A DNA stretch of 64,000 nucleotides, taken from the NCBI RefSeq assembly GCF_024748695.1, contig NZ_CP087176.1:6379501-6443500 (forward strand). Reading direction: 5' to 3'. The number at the start of each line of letters is the position of its first letter. Position 1 is the stretch's first letter. This stretch comes from Pseudomonas sp. B21-040. Its GTDB lineage: Bacteria > Pseudomonadota > Gammaproteobacteria > Pseudomonadales > Pseudomonadaceae. The position numbers and the translations under genes are program-made. Below, in pieces: positions 8,242 to 16,550 of the stretch. The notes beneath the pieces are model-generated. The model worked only from the letters and a program-made list of their open reading frames with translations. It searched no databases and was not told where the DNA came from.

Positions 8242-9572
8242 GCTGCTTGTGTCCGCGCTTGCGCCATCAGGGCCTCGATCTCGGCAACCGTTTTCGGTAC
8301 GCCTTTGGTTAATATTTCACAACCGGTCTTGGTCACCACCACGTCGTCCTCGATGCGCACGCCGATACCGCGCCATTTCTTCGCCACGTTCTGGTTGTCC
8401 GGGGAAATGTAGATTCCCGGCTCCACGGTGAGCGCCATGCCGACTTCCAGCACACGCCATTCGCCACCGACCTTGTATTCGCCGACGTCATGCACATCCA
8501 TCCCCAGCCAGTGACCGGCGCGGTGCATGTAAAACGCCTTGTAGGCTTCGCTGGCGATCAACTCGTCGACGTCACCCTGCAACAGGCCAAGCTTCACCAG
8601 GCCGGCAGTAATCACTTTAACCGTGGCTTCGTGCGCCTGATTCCAGTGCTTGTTCGGGGCGATTTCGGCAAACGCGGCTTCTTGCGACGCCAGCACCAAC
8701 TCGTAGATCGCTTTCTGCTCCGGTGAATACTTGCCGTTGACCGGCCAGGTGCGGGTGATGTCGCTGGCGTAGCAGTCGATCTCGCAACCGGCGTCGATCA
8801 GCACCAGGTCACCGTCCTTGAGCACGGCGTCATTCTGCTGGTAATGCAGGATGCAACTGTTGCGCCCCGCCGCGACGATCGAACCGTAGGCCGGCATCTT
8901 CGCCCCGCCCTTGCGGAACTCGTAATCAAGCTCGGCTTCGAGGCTGAACTCGTGGAGCCCGGCGCGGCTGGCCTGCATCGCCCGGATATGCGCCTGGGCA
9001 GAAATCCGTGCGGCTTCACGCATCACCTTCACTTCTGCCGCCGATTTATACAGGCGCATGTCGTGAAGCAGATGATCCAGGGCAACAAATTCGTTCGGCG
9101 GCTGGGCACCGAGGTGCGCTTTGGAGCGGATCACGTTGATCCAGTCCATCAGGTGCCGATCGAATTCGGGGTTACTGCCCATGGCCGAATACACCCGGTC
9201 ACGGCCTTCGATCAGGCCCGGCAGGATGTCGTCGATGTCAGTGATGGGGAAGGCATCGTCGGCACCGAAGTCGCGGATCGCGCCCTCCTGACCGGCGCGC
9301 AAGCCGTCCCACAACTCGCGCTCGGCGTTGCGCTCACGGCAGAACAGGATGTATTCGCCATGCGCACGCCCCGGCATCAAGACAAAGACCGCCTGAGGCT
9401 CGGGAAAACCGCTGAGGTACTGGAAATCGCTGTCCTGACGATAGACGTGCTCGACGTCGCGGTTGCGGATGGCCACCGCGGCGGCGGGCAGGATGGCGAT
9501 GCTGTTGGGTTCCATCTGCGCCATCAAGGCCTTGCGGCGACGGCTGTATTCCGATTTCGGGATATGAATCAT
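8238..9572 (-). CDS. pepP: Xaa-Pro aminopeptidase P
   Basis: This 444-residue cytosolic dimetal peptidase removes an N-terminal residue that precedes proline. After an N-terminal creatinase-like domain (SEYSRRRKALMAQM start), the pita-bread catalytic domain shows the metal ligands: LIDAGCEIDCYASDITRTWP (two Asp), HRAGHWLGMDVHDVGEY (His), LTVEPGIYIS (Glu) and GVRIEDDVVVT (Glu). The length matches the family. It lies between a YgfB-family gene (25 bp upstream) and ubiH (4-bp overlap). Confidence 0.96.
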   Translation of the reverse strand: MIHIPKSEYSRRRKALMAQMEPNSIAILPAAAVAIRNRDVEHVYRQDSDFQYLSGFPEPQAVFVLMPGRAHGEYILFCRERNAERELWDGLRAGQEGAIRDFGADDAFPITDIDDILPGLIEGRDRVYSAMGSNPEFDRHLMDWINVIRSKAHLGAQPPNEFVALDHLLHDMRLYKSAAEVKVMREAARISAQAHIRAMQASRAGLHEFSLEAELDYEFRKGGAKMPAYGSIVAAGRNSCILHYQQNDAVLKDGDLVLIDAGCEIDCYASDITRTWPVNGKYSPEQKAIYELVLASQEAAFAEIAPNKHWNQAHEATVKVITAGLVKLGLLQGDVDELIASEAYKAFYMHRAGHWLGMDVHDVGEYKVGGEWRVLEVGMALTVEPGIYISPDNQNVAKKWRGIGVRIEDDVVVTKTGCEILTKGVPKTVAEIEALMAQARTQAA

Positions 9573-9597
9573 GGGCAGATGGTTTTCCCTTTTACGA

Positions 9598-10155
9598 TTA
9601 ATGCAAAGACGGTTTGGCAGCGGCCGGCACGTCTTTTTTGGTCTCGGAGAACAGCAGCAGCGGCGCTACGCGCAGGTATTCCATGACTTCCATGTAATCG
9701 CTTTCGCCATCTTCGGACTCTTCCAGGGCATCTTGCACCTGAGAAATGGCCGCCAGGTCCTGCAATACTTCGGTGGCTTCAGTGCTGAGCGTGCTGCTGT
9801 CCCGGCAGTTCAAGCCGAAACCGCTGAGGAAGCCCTGGCACCACTCACCCAGTGCGACGGCACGGTCAACCAGGGGCGCGTCATCGGTCGGCAGCAGCAG
9901 AACAACGGTCACGTCGTCGCCGGTCAGCTCGCCCTTGACCATATCCTGCAAGCCGATCAAGGCGTTGCGGACGTTGTCCTGCGGTTCGCTTTCCAGCAGT
10001 TCGGCGGCATCGATCAACCACTCTTCGGCATTGAAACCGGCACCGGCGCAACTGCGGCCGAGCAACAGGCCATGCAGTTCGGCAGGCGAGACGTTATGAC
10101 CGCTGGAGGTCAGCAGTGTGGCGAAGGCTTGGTACGGGGAATTCTGAATGGTCAT
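9598..10155 (-). CDS. YgfB/YecA (UPF0149) family protein
   Basis: This 185-residue acidic protein shows the family pattern: [16 protein letters not shown] at residues 19-34, an acidic [11 protein letters not shown] helix, [28 protein letters not shown] in the middle, and [23 protein letters not shown] near the end. YgfB in P. aeruginosa has been linked to control of gene expression, but no function follows from the sequence alone. It is the first gene of the leftward ygfB-pepP-ubiH-thioesterase-ubiI operon and is divergent from the zapA cluster. Confidence 0.9.
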   Translation of the reverse strand: MTIQNSPYQAFATLLTSSGHNVSPAELHGLLLGRSCAGAGFNAEEWLIDAAELLESEPQDNVRNALIGLQDMVKGELTGDDVTVVLLLPTDDAPLVDRAVALGEWCQGFLSGFGLNCRDSSTLSTEATEVLQDLAAISQVQDALEESEDGESDYMEVMEYLRVAPLLLFSETKKDVPAAAKPSLH

Positions 10156-10283
10156 GGGCAGCTAGGCGCCAGACGGCGCTATGTCTAGAATGAAGGCCTT
10201 GTATCCTACATCGACAGACTCGCCAAGACTATTAAAGGCTGTCCGCCAGCTACCACCCATCAAGCACAATATCAGTGGACACA

Positions 10284-10493
10284 ATGGAAGACACCGACCT
10301 GCAAGCGCTGATGGCCAGACTCGAACTGCTGATTAATCGAGTCGAGCAACTTAAGAGTCAAAATGGACTCTTACTAGCTCAGGAAAAGACCTGGCGCGAG
10401 GAACGCGCGCACCTCATTGAAAAAAACGAAATCGCCCGGCGTAAGGTCGAATCGATGATTTCGCGCCTCAAGGCCCTGGAGCAAGACTCATGA
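10284..10493 (+). CDS. TIGR02449 family small coiled-coil protein
   Basis: A 69-residue, almost wholly alpha-helical protein (MEDTDLQALMARLELLINRVEQL...). Heptad-like leucines and many charged residues predict a coiled coil over nearly its whole length. I chose the ATG at 10284 over a GTG 9 bases upstream because family members start MEDTDLQ. The stop overlaps the zapA start as ATGA, so it is probably translated together with this cell-division gene. A role near the divisome (a ZapB-like analogue) is only suggested by context. Confidence 0.85.
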   Translation: MEDTDLQALMARLELLINRVEQLKSQNGLLLAQEKTWREERAHLIEKNEIARRKVESMISRLKALEQDS

Positions 10494-10807
10494 GTTCAAG
10501 CAATAGCGTTACCGTGCAGATCCTCGACAAAGAATATTCGATCATTTGCCCCCAGGAAGAACGCAGCAACCTGGTGAGCGCCGCCCGCTACCTGGACGGC
10601 AAGATGCGTGAAATCCGCAGCAGCGGCAAAGTCATCGGCGCCGACCGCATTGCCGTCATGGCCGCGCTGAACATTACGCACGACCTGCTGCACAAGGAAG
10701 AACGCCCGGATGTACAGGCCAGCGGCTCGACTCGCGAACAGGTGCGCGACTTGCTGGATCGCGTCGATCTGGTGCTCGCCACCGATCCGGACGTCACCAA
10801 AGGCTGA
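10490..10807 (+). CDS. zapA: Cell division protein ZapA
   Basis: This 105-residue FtsZ-binding protein promotes Z-ring bundling at midcell. Visible features are the N-terminal head SVTVQILDKEYSIICPQEERSNLVSAARYLDGKMREIR and the tetramerising C-terminal coiled coil. It has a 4-bp overlap with the upstream coiled-coil gene and is followed by the 6S RNA gene, the conserved zapA-ssrS-fau order of gammaproteobacteria. Confidence 0.95.
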   Translation: MSSSNSVTVQILDKEYSIICPQEERSNLVSAARYLDGKMREIRSSGKVIGADRIAVMAALNITHDLLHKEERPDVQASGSTREQVRDLLDRVDLVLATDPDVTKG

Positions 10808-10837
10808 TTCGTCGAACCGCTTGGGTTATACTCGCAA

Positions 10838-11015
10838 CACTCCCTGGGGTGCTTGCCAGTTGACCACGTCCCTGAGCCGATTCGCACTACCCTGGAGGTT
10901 GCACGTTGGGCTGGTGTGCATGTCCGCTAGACGGAAAGCCTTAAAGCCTACTGCATCTTCCACCTTGAACTTTCGGGTTCAAGGGCTAAGTCAGCAGCGG
11001 TTCATCCGGGGAGCC
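10838..11015 (+). ncRNA. ssrS: 6S RNA
   Basis: About 178 nt between zapA and the 5-formyl-THF cyclo-ligase gene, the standard location of 6S RNA. The ends form the terminal stem (ACTCCCTGGGGTG near the 5' end pairs with CATCCGGGGAG near the 3' end), and the middle TGAACTTTCGGGTTCA is a stem-loop. The whole has the long, bulged, open-promoter-like hairpin used to bind the sigma-70 RNA polymerase holoenzyme. A TATACT -10 box at 10827-10832 sets the 5' end near 10838. The exact ends are estimates. Confidence 0.9.
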
Positions 11016-11025
11016 TGATTCCAGT

Positions 11026-11059
11026 CCGATGCCGGTTTTATGCCGGCATCGGCTTTTTT
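11026..11059 (+). terminator. Rho-independent terminator after 6S RNA
   Basis: The stem CCGATGCCGG/CCGGCATCGG (10 bp, 7-base loop) is followed by CTTTTTTA. It sits between the 3' end of 6S RNA and the cyclo-ligase start, so 6S transcription may be partly or fully separated from the next gene. Confidence 0.85.
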
Positions 11060-11101
11060 ACGGGTACGCTTTACGTACTCGTCCTGCCGAAGCCTGAATC
11101 C

Positions 11102-11707
11102 ATGACCGAACCTGCGCTGCTTCCCCGCCCGCAACTTCGACGCATGCTGCGCAAGGCCCGCCGCGCACTGACACCCAGTCAACAGCGCCAGGCTGCTCGC
11201 GGGCTGTACAAGCAATTGGCCCAACAGCCGTTGTTTCGCCGCGCCAGACACATCTCCCTGTACCTGCCGACCGACGGTGAAATTGACCCGCGCGTATTGC
11301 TGCGTGCCGCCCAACGTCGGGGCAAGGCGACGTATCTGCCGGTGCTCAGTGCCTGGCCGCGAACCAAAATGGTGTTCCAGCGAATTCGCCCGGGCGAAAC
11401 ACTCAAACCCAACCGCTTCCGCATCCTCGAACCACGGCACAACCTCGCCCGGCAACGCAAAGTCTGGGCTCTGGATCTGATTTTGTTGCCATTGGTGGGG
11501 TTTGACGATGTCGGCGGACGCCTGGGCATGGGCGGTGGTTTCTACGATCGAAGCCTGGCCTATCTGGCGCGCCGCAAATCCTGGCGCAAGCCGACGCTGC
11601 TGGGGCTGGCCCATGAATGTCAGAAAGTCGAACGATTGGCTCAGGCGAGCTGGGATGTACCGCTGCAGGGAACGGTGACAGACAAGGCGTGGTACTTCGC
11701 ACGCTAG
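11102..11707 (+). CDS. ygfA: 5-formyltetrahydrofolate cyclo-ligase
   Basis: This 201-residue enzyme converts 5-formyl-THF to 5,10-methenyl-THF using ATP. The signature DDVGGRLGMGGGFYDRSLAYL near residues 137-157 is the conserved G-x-R-x-G-x-G-x-G-x-Y-D motif. The basic N-terminus RPQLRRMLRKARRALTPSQQRQAA is usual for the family. It lies downstream of 6S RNA as in E. coli, where ygfA is linked to stationary-phase and persister physiology. Confidence 0.94.
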   Translation: MTEPALLPRPQLRRMLRKARRALTPSQQRQAARGLYKQLAQQPLFRRARHISLYLPTDGEIDPRVLLRAAQRRGKATYLPVLSAWPRTKMVFQRIRPGETLKPNRFRILEPRHNLARQRKVWALDLILLPLVGFDDVGGRLGMGGGFYDRSLAYLARRKSWRKPTLLGLAHECQKVERLAQASWDVPLQGTVTDKAWYFAR

Positions 11708-11742
11708 ACGCCACTGCCAAGAGCGGCGTCCAAAAGACAGGT

Positions 11743-11895
11743 TTAGCGCTTGAAGGCCGACGGTTGCTGTTGCTGCGCGATTTCGATCGGCGCGTCAGTC
11801 TTGTTATTCCACAGGCTTTGGGCATAACCGGTGGTTACGACGCCGAGGCCGAACAAAATAACCAAAATCCATAGTAAATCCGGTTTGCGTTTCAT
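11743..11895 (-). CDS. Small single-span membrane protein (50 residues), unknown function
   Basis: A short open frame starting MKRKPDLLWILVILFGLGVV at 11895 and ending FKR before TAA at 11743-11745. It has one N-terminal hydrophobic segment (residues 7-22) after a basic MKRK, then TTGYAQSLW and a polar, Gln-rich tail. The sequence is recognisable as a small conserved Pseudomonas hypothetical. Whether the segment is a signal peptide (TTGYAQS as a possible cleavage region) or an anchor is uncertain. It converges on the cyclo-ligase gene across 35 bp. Confidence 0.65.
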   Translation of the reverse strand: MKRKPDLLWILVILFGLGVVTTGYAQSLWNNKTDAPIEIAQQQQPSAFKR

Positions 11896-12096
11896 CGATT
11901 GCCCCCCAAAGGCACATCAACACGATGACAGCAGCGGTTTCCGTTGTAGGTGTAGGCCGTGCAGCAGCGTCAAGCTTAGAAGGCCGGCATTTTGCGACAA
12001 CGTGAACTGACACGCAAACGCTGGCGTCAACCGACTGTCGGTTTGTCATAAAATTGCCGGACAACCTGTCCACTCACCTCGCAAGGAGCAAAATCC

Positions 12097-12549
12097 ATGG
12101 CCTATTGGCTGATGAAATCCGAGCCGGACGAACTCTCGATCAAGGGCCTGGAGAAGCTCGGCCAAGCGCGCTGGGACGGGGTTCGCAACTATCAGGCGCG
12201 TAATTTTTTGCGGACGATGGCGGTCGGTGACGAGTTTTTCTTCTACCACTCCAGTTGCCCGGAGCCGGGAATTGCCGGGATAGGGAAAATTGTCGAAGCG
12301 GCCTATCCGGACCCCACGGCATTGGAGCCGGAGAGTCATTATTACGATCCGAAGGCCACGGCAGAAAAAAACGCCTGGAGCGCGATCGATGTCGCACATG
12401 TCGAGACGTTTGCCAGGGTGTTGAAGCTCGATTATCTGAAGCAGCAGACCGCGCTGGCCGAGATGCCATTGGTGCAGAAGGGCTCGCGGTTGTCGGTGAT
12501 GCCTGTCACGGCTGAACAGTGGGCGGCAGTCATCGCGCTCAAACCGTAG
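12097..12549 (+). CDS. EVE domain-containing protein
   Basis: This 150-residue protein consists of one EVE (PUA-like) domain. The family pattern is clear: MAYWLMKSEPDELSI at the N-terminus, WDGVRNYQARNFLRTM at about residues 27-42, GDEFFFYHSSCPEPGIAGIGKIV, and SRLSVMPVTAEQW near the end. EVE domains are related to YTH/ASCH folds and are thought to bind modified bases in nucleic acids; the actual target here is unknown. The ATG follows a CAAGGAGC ribosome site. It stands alone between the small membrane-protein gene and a REP pair. Confidence 0.92.
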   Translation: MAYWLMKSEPDELSIKGLEKLGQARWDGVRNYQARNFLRTMAVGDEFFFYHSSCPEPGIAGIGKIVEAAYPDPTALEPESHYYDPKATAEKNAWSAIDVAHVETFARVLKLDYLKQQTALAEMPLVQKGSRLSVMPVTAEQWAAVIALKP

Positions 12550-12573
12550 AAACGCCTGCGCGTCTGAGAATGC

Positions 12574-12666
12574 CATCGCGGGCAAGCCCGCTCCCACAGA
12601 GATCTGGGGTGGATGCAAAACCTGCATACACTGGAGAATATTGTGGGAGCGGGCTTGCCCGCGATG
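12574..12666. repeat. REP pair (REPIN)
   Basis: Inverted copies CATCGCGGGCAAGCCCGC...CTCCCACA (12574-12598) and the complement (12642-12666) flank a 43-bp spacer. Same family as the element at 5231-5331. It separates the convergent EVE and FliL-like genes. Confidence 0.9.
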
Positions 12667-12690
12667 AGGCCGGATCAGACAACAGAAGTC

Positions 12691-13098
12691 TTATTGAATG
12701 ATCAGGTTGTTGAACAACAAATCCTCAACCACCGGCTTGCCGGTTTCGTCGTTCATCACCTGCTGGGTCTGCTTCAAGGCTTCCTGGCGCAGTTTTTCCT
12801 TGGCTTCGACGTTGTTCATCGTCTCGGTGGTTTGCTGGGCAAACAACGCCACCAGCTGATTGCGGATCAGCGGTTCATTGGCCTTCACGGCCTTGGTGGC
12901 GTCCTCACCGGTCACGCGCAATGCCACATCTGCCTTGTAGACCTTGAGCTTCGGCGTACCGTCCAGCCCATAGTTGCCCACGAACGGCGGACTCAGGGTG
13001 ATGTAATTGACCTTCGGAGCTTCACCTTCTTTGGCTTCTTCGGCCATCGCTGCCACAGGCAGAGACAGGGCCAGCAACAACATGATCCACGCTTTCAC
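12691..13098 (-). CDS. FliL-like secreted/membrane-associated protein
   Basis: A 135-residue protein with a signal-type N-terminus (VKAWIMLLLALSLPVAAMAEE) and a FliL-like periplasmic domain: KVNYITLSPPFVGNYG, then LKVYKADVALRVTGEDATKAVKANEPLIRNQLVALFAQQTTETM. The GTG at 13098 is chosen because AAGGAG stands six bases before it; the longer open frame has no ribosome site. It is outside any flagellar cluster, so it is more likely a FliL paralogue than the motor component itself. The role is unknown. Confidence 0.75.
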   Translation of the reverse strand: MKAWIMLLLALSLPVAAMAEEAKEGEAPKVNYITLSPPFVGNYGLDGTPKLKVYKADVALRVTGEDATKAVKANEPLIRNQLVALFAQQTTETMNNVEAKEKLRQEALKQTQQVMNDETGKPVVEDLLFNNLIIQ

Positions 13099-13248
13099 AA
13101 TTCGCTCCTTATCCGGTTTGCGGCCTAGCATAACGACCCGCCGCTCAAGCACAAGCTTATGGCTGACTATCAGGGTCGGGCATGCTCGTTGACCCATCGA
13201 CTCACACACCTACACTTATCGGCCATCACTCCCAAAGGAATAGCCCTG

Positions 13249-14226
13249 ATGAAAGCCGTGCTGTGCAAAGCCTTCGGCCCTGCCGAATCGCTGGTACTGG
13301 AAGACGTCGCCAGTCCTGTCGCCAAGAAGAATGAAATCCTGCTGGACGTGCACGCCGCCGGGGTCAACTTCCCGGACACGCTGATCATCGAGGGCAAATA
13401 TCAATTCAAGCCGCCCTTCCCTTTCTCCCCGGGAGGTGAAGCCGCCGGCGTGGTCAGCGCAGTGGGCGAAAAGGTCAGTCATCTCAAGGTCGGCGACCGG
13501 GTCATGGCCCTGACCGGCTGGGGCAGCTTTGCCGAGCAAATCGCAGTACCAGGCTACAACGTATTACCGATCCCGCCCTCGATGGACTTCAACACGGCCG
13601 CCGCCTTCAGCATGACCTATGGCACCTCGATGCACGCCCTCAAGCAACGCGGCAACCTGCAACCCGGCGAAACGCTGCTGGTGCTGGGTGCTTCCGGCGG
13701 TGTTGGCCTGGCGGCGGTGGAAATCGGCAAAGCCATGGGCGCCCGCGTGATCGCCGCTGCCAGCAGTGCCGAAAAGCTTGCCGTGGCCAAGGCCGCTGGC
13801 GCCGATGAGCTGATCAACTACAGCGAAACCAGCCTCAAGGACGAAATCAAACGCCTCACCGACGGCCAAGGCGCCGACGTGATCTACGACCCGGTCGGCG
13901 GCGACCTGTTTGATCAGGCTGTGCGCGCCATCGCCTGGAACGGCCGACTGCTGGTGGTCGGTTTCGCCAGCGGACGCATTCCGGAATTCCCGGTCAACCT
14001 GGCACTGCTCAAAGGGGCCGCCGTGGTCGGAGTGTTCTGGGGCTCGTTTGCTCAACGCCAGCCGCAGGACAATGCAGCGAATTTCCAGCAGTTGTTCGGC
14101 TGGTTTGCCGAGGGCAAGTTGAAGCCGCTGGTGTCACAGGTGTATCCGCTGAGCAATGCGGCACAGGCGATCAATGATCTTGGGCAGCGCAAGGCTGTGG
14201 GCAAGGTTGTGGTGCAGGTTCGCTGA
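13249..14226 (+). CDS. NADPH:quinone oxidoreductase-like (zinc-free MDR family)
   Basis: This 325-residue medium-chain dehydrogenase/reductase begins MKAVLCKAFGPAESLVLEDV. It has GVNFPDTLIIEGKYQFKPPFPFSPGGEAAGVV in the catalytic domain and the NADP-binding loop LVLGASGGVGLAAVEIGKAMG near residue 150. It lacks the structural zinc cysteines, as in the quinone-reductase branch. The ATG at 13249 follows AAAGGAA. It probably reduces quinones or alpha,beta-unsaturated carbonyls with NADPH; the physiological substrate is not evident. It is divergent from the FliL-like gene. Confidence 0.85.
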   Translation: MKAVLCKAFGPAESLVLEDVASPVAKKNEILLDVHAAGVNFPDTLIIEGKYQFKPPFPFSPGGEAAGVVSAVGEKVSHLKVGDRVMALTGWGSFAEQIAVPGYNVLPIPPSMDFNTAAAFSMTYGTSMHALKQRGNLQPGETLLVLGASGGVGLAAVEIGKAMGARVIAAASSAEKLAVAKAAGADELINYSETSLKDEIKRLTDGQGADVIYDPVGGDLFDQAVRAIAWNGRLLVVGFASGRIPEFPVNLALLKGAAVVGVFWGSFAQRQPQDNAANFQQLFGWFAEGKLKPLVSQVYPLSNAAQAINDLGQRKAVGKVVVQVR

Positions 14227-14243
14227 CAGCCGCAAAGTCGCCG

Positions 14244-14873
14244 TCAATTGCCGGGCGGGACCGCTCCATCGCCCGGCAACAGATGCGGCTGAACCTTCTC
14301 GCTGCGCGACGGGATCAGTCGCCCATTCTCATCGAAGCGTAAAACGATCACCCAGTCATAGACGCCGTCCGGCCATTTCTCCTGCCCCATCAGTGCCATG
14401 CTGTTGCCGCCGAAAGCTGCAATCAATTTGTTGATGCGCCCGTGGTGCCAGGCGATCAACACCGTTTGCGCCTGATTGCTCTGGCGCAACAGTTTGACCA
14501 ATTTATGAACATCAACGTTGATGTAAGGCTGCTCGATCGGCAAGTTCAAATGTTGCGCCAGCGGAGTCAGGGTCAAGCGCGAGCGCGAACTCTCCGGACT
14601 GTCGCCGGCAGCAATCAGCCGTTGAGGGGTCAGTGTCTGCCCCTCCAGCTTCAGCGGATTGAAATAGTCGACATAGGCGGCTGCCCGTTGTTCGCCTCGG
14701 GCATTGAGCTCCGTGCCCACGCTGGGTTTTTCCGCATGACGAATGATCATCACGGTAGTGTTGCGCAGACCGGACTGGACGGGATGGTCGGCAATCACCA
14801 ATGCCAGCAACCCAACAGTGAGAGCGGCCGCCACCAATAATCTCGGCACCAACATGCGAACCGTCAGGGGCAT
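14244..14873 (-). CDS. Histidine phosphatase superfamily protein
   Basis: A 209-residue protein with an N-terminal hydrophobic signal/anchor (residues 8-27) and the phosphohistidine motif VMIIRHAEKP at about residues 41-50, followed by LNARGEQRAAAYVDYF. A later WHHGRINKLIAAFGG supplies the second conserved His. The RHAEKP form groups with a branch of the superfamily whose substrates are largely unassigned. The N-terminus predicts export or tethering at the periplasmic face. It converges on the quinone reductase gene (17 bp apart). Confidence 0.82.
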   Translation of the reverse strand: MPLTVRMLVPRLLVAAALTVGLLALVIADHPVQSGLRNTTVMIIRHAEKPSVGTELNARGEQRAAAYVDYFNPLKLEGQTLTPQRLIAAGDSPESSRSRLTLTPLAQHLNLPIEQPYINVDVHKLVKLLRQSNQAQTVLIAWHHGRINKLIAAFGGNSMALMGQEKWPDGVYDWVIVLRFDENGRLIPSRSEKVQPHLLPGDGAVPPGN

Positions 14874-14995
14874 CTCTTATCTCTGTTGATCAATCGGCTG
14901 GACTGTCCGCGAGTCTAAGCCCCCCCATGTCCACAGGTGGTGAAAACACCCTGTTCTTACAGCTGAGCGACAGGTTCGTAAAGGAACGTCGTCAG

Positions 14996-15664
14996 TCAGA
15001 CCCGCGAAGCGATTGCCTGATCGGCTTTTGATTTGCAGCGCTTGAGCCGCGCCTCCAGATTCCGGTCTGGCATGGCGTGGCTACGCAGGGCATGAGCGGT
15101 CTGCTCGACATAATCGCGAGTGGTGCCGTACCGCCCGCAAGCGCTTTCGAACACCTGGCTCAGCACATGATCCGGCAAGTTGCCGGCATAGCTGGGCAGG
15201 TGCCGCTCCAGAACAAATCCCAACGCCTGCACCTGGCTTCCGTCTTCGAGACGGCAGTTGAGCCAGTGCGGGCGATAGGACGGGACGGGCATTTCGCGTT
15301 GCCAAAGTGCATACAGCGAAGCTTCAAGTTGTTCTTCGGGCAGGCGATAGGCGAAGCCACTGCAGGAGCCGCCGCGGTCCAGGCCGAACACCAGACCAGG
15401 CATTTCCGGCGTGCCGCGATGTTCGTGGGACCACAGGTACAAACCGCGATGGTAACCATGCACTCGGCCGCGAACGCGCTCTACTGCCGAACACTCTGGT
15501 CGCCAGATCAGCGAACCGTAAGCGAACAACCACACCGGCCCGCCCTTGTGACGCGCCATGGTCGATTGCATCGAGACGAGAAGTTGTTCGTGCGTCAGCT
15601 GCGGCCCCAGATCGAGACGCGGAGGGTAAGCCGGATTCACAAAAGCAGATTCAATGGCGGTCAT
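14996..15664 (-). CDS. ChaC-like gamma-glutamylcyclotransferase
   Basis: A 222-residue protein with the cyclotransferase substrate loop WLFAYGSLIWRPE (near residue 45), then VHGYHRGLYLWSHEHRGTPEMPGLVFGLDRGGSCSGFAYRL. These are ChaC signatures, and ChaC enzymes release 5-oxoproline from glutathione. The ATG at 15664 is preferred over a GTG at 15685; neither has a strong ribosome site. Its upstream region is the AT-rich stretch described separately. Confidence 0.85.
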   Translation of the reverse strand: MTAIESAFVNPAYPPRLDLGPQLTHEQLLVSMQSTMARHKGGPVWLFAYGSLIWRPECSAVERVRGRVHGYHRGLYLWSHEHRGTPEMPGLVFGLDRGGSCSGFAYRLPEEQLEASLYALWQREMPVPSYRPHWLNCRLEDGSQVQALGFVLERHLPSYAGNLPDHVLSQVFESACGRYGTTRDYVEQTAHALRSHAMPDRNLEARLKRCKSKADQAIASRV

Positions 15665-16015
15665 GATGAAAGTGTTCGGCCCCACAAGTATTACAAGATG
15701 TAAGCAAAACTCGCTTCATAGAACATATAGCAGTAACCGTAAAACGAAAAGTGCTAAAGGATGTATGACACTCGCAATAGCGCTAAATCGGGATTATCAG
15801 CCTCGCTATCGAGTTTTATATAGCCTAATACCATCGCAGGAATATCTTAAATACCTGAATGAAATATGCATAAGCCTTCCACTCGTTCAGGTTCGGTTCA
15901 AGAAGATGCAGGAAACTTCCTACTAAAATATCGGACTTTCTGACTTCTCTGTCACTGAACGCCTACGTATAACGGCCTTCCTCTGGCGCAAGCCACCCCG
16001 TTTAACCGAGGCTGC
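15665..16015. other. AT-rich 350-bp intergenic region with no firm gene
   Basis: The base composition is clearly more AT-rich than the flanks, with runs such as TTTTATATAGCC and AATATCTTAAATACC. One small plus-strand open frame (ATG 15765 to 15926, 53 codons, AAAGGA just upstream) is possible, but its codon choice is unlike the neighbours and I recognise nothing in it. The segment probably holds the promoters of the ChaC-like and PagP-like genes, and may be acquired DNA or a regulatory region silenced by H-NS-like MvaT proteins. Confidence 0.5.
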
Positions 16016-16492
16016 ATGATGAAAATTCCAGGGCTTTTCACCCTCTTCCTATTGATTCCGTTCGACCAGGCAATGGCGCTGGAGGACTCACAGGGCAAAG
16101 GTTTTTGGTACGCACAGACCAGTGTCTATACCAAACATTACTCACCGGACCCAGAACACAATAACAATCAGGATTTGATTGGTATTGAGCGCAATCAGGC
16201 ATCGGGCTGGGTATTTGGCGGGGCGACTTTTCGTAACTCGTTCAGGCAGCGCTCTAACTACGCCTACGCCGGTAAACGCTATGACAGCGCCAATTATCCG
16301 GTGTACCTGAAAGTGACTGGCGGCCTGTTGCAGGGTTATAGCGGTGACTACAAGGATAAGATTCCATTGAACCGCTACGGCGTTGCGCCGGTGATCATTC
16401 CGTCGGTCGGCACTCACTATGGACCGTTGGCCGCCGAGCTGGTTTTTCTCGGCGCCAACGCAGCCATGGTTACGACCGGGGTGCGGTTCTAA
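16016..16492 (+). CDS. PagP-like small outer-membrane beta-barrel protein
   Basis: A 158-residue protein with a signal peptide (about residues 1-21, ending AMA before LEDSQGKGFWYAQ). The mature part alternates polar and hydrophobic residues as a beta-barrel, and it ends in the aromatic GVRF typical of outer-membrane proteins. GWVFGGATFRNSFRQRS, LKVTGGLLQGYSGDY and YGVAPVIIPSVGTHYGPLAAELVFLG resemble the PagP lipid A palmitoyltransferase layout, but I cannot confirm the catalytic residues. Related Pseudomonas entries are often labelled 'sn-glycerol-3-phosphate transporter', probably from a neighbouring gene, which does not fit this size. It follows an AT-rich upstream region. Confidence 0.6.
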   Translation: MMKIPGLFTLFLLIPFDQAMALEDSQGKGFWYAQTSVYTKHYSPDPEHNNNQDLIGIERNQASGWVFGGATFRNSFRQRSNYAYAGKRYDSANYPVYLKVTGGLLQGYSGDYKDKIPLNRYGVAPVIIPSVGTHYGPLAAELVFLGANAAMVTTGVRF

Positions 16493-16498
16493 AGGCTT

Positions 16499-16550
16499 GG
16501 ATCAAGATTGAGGATCAAGATCACGGATCAAGATCGCGGATCAAGATCGC
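16499..16550. repeat. Four tandem copies of a 13-bp unit (GGATCAAGATCGC)
   Basis: Units start at 16499, 16512, 16525 and 16538. The last two are identical, and the first two differ only in the last three bases (TGA, CAC). The final unit contains the stop codon (16541-16543) of the minus-strand reductase gene, so the array forms its 3' end and the spacer to the PagP-like gene. Confidence 0.95.

Noticed and set aside
15654..15926. 90-residue plus-strand frame in the AT-rich region
   Set aside because: It overlaps the start of the ChaC-like gene and has no recognised similarity; only its 53-codon 3' part remains as a weak possibility.
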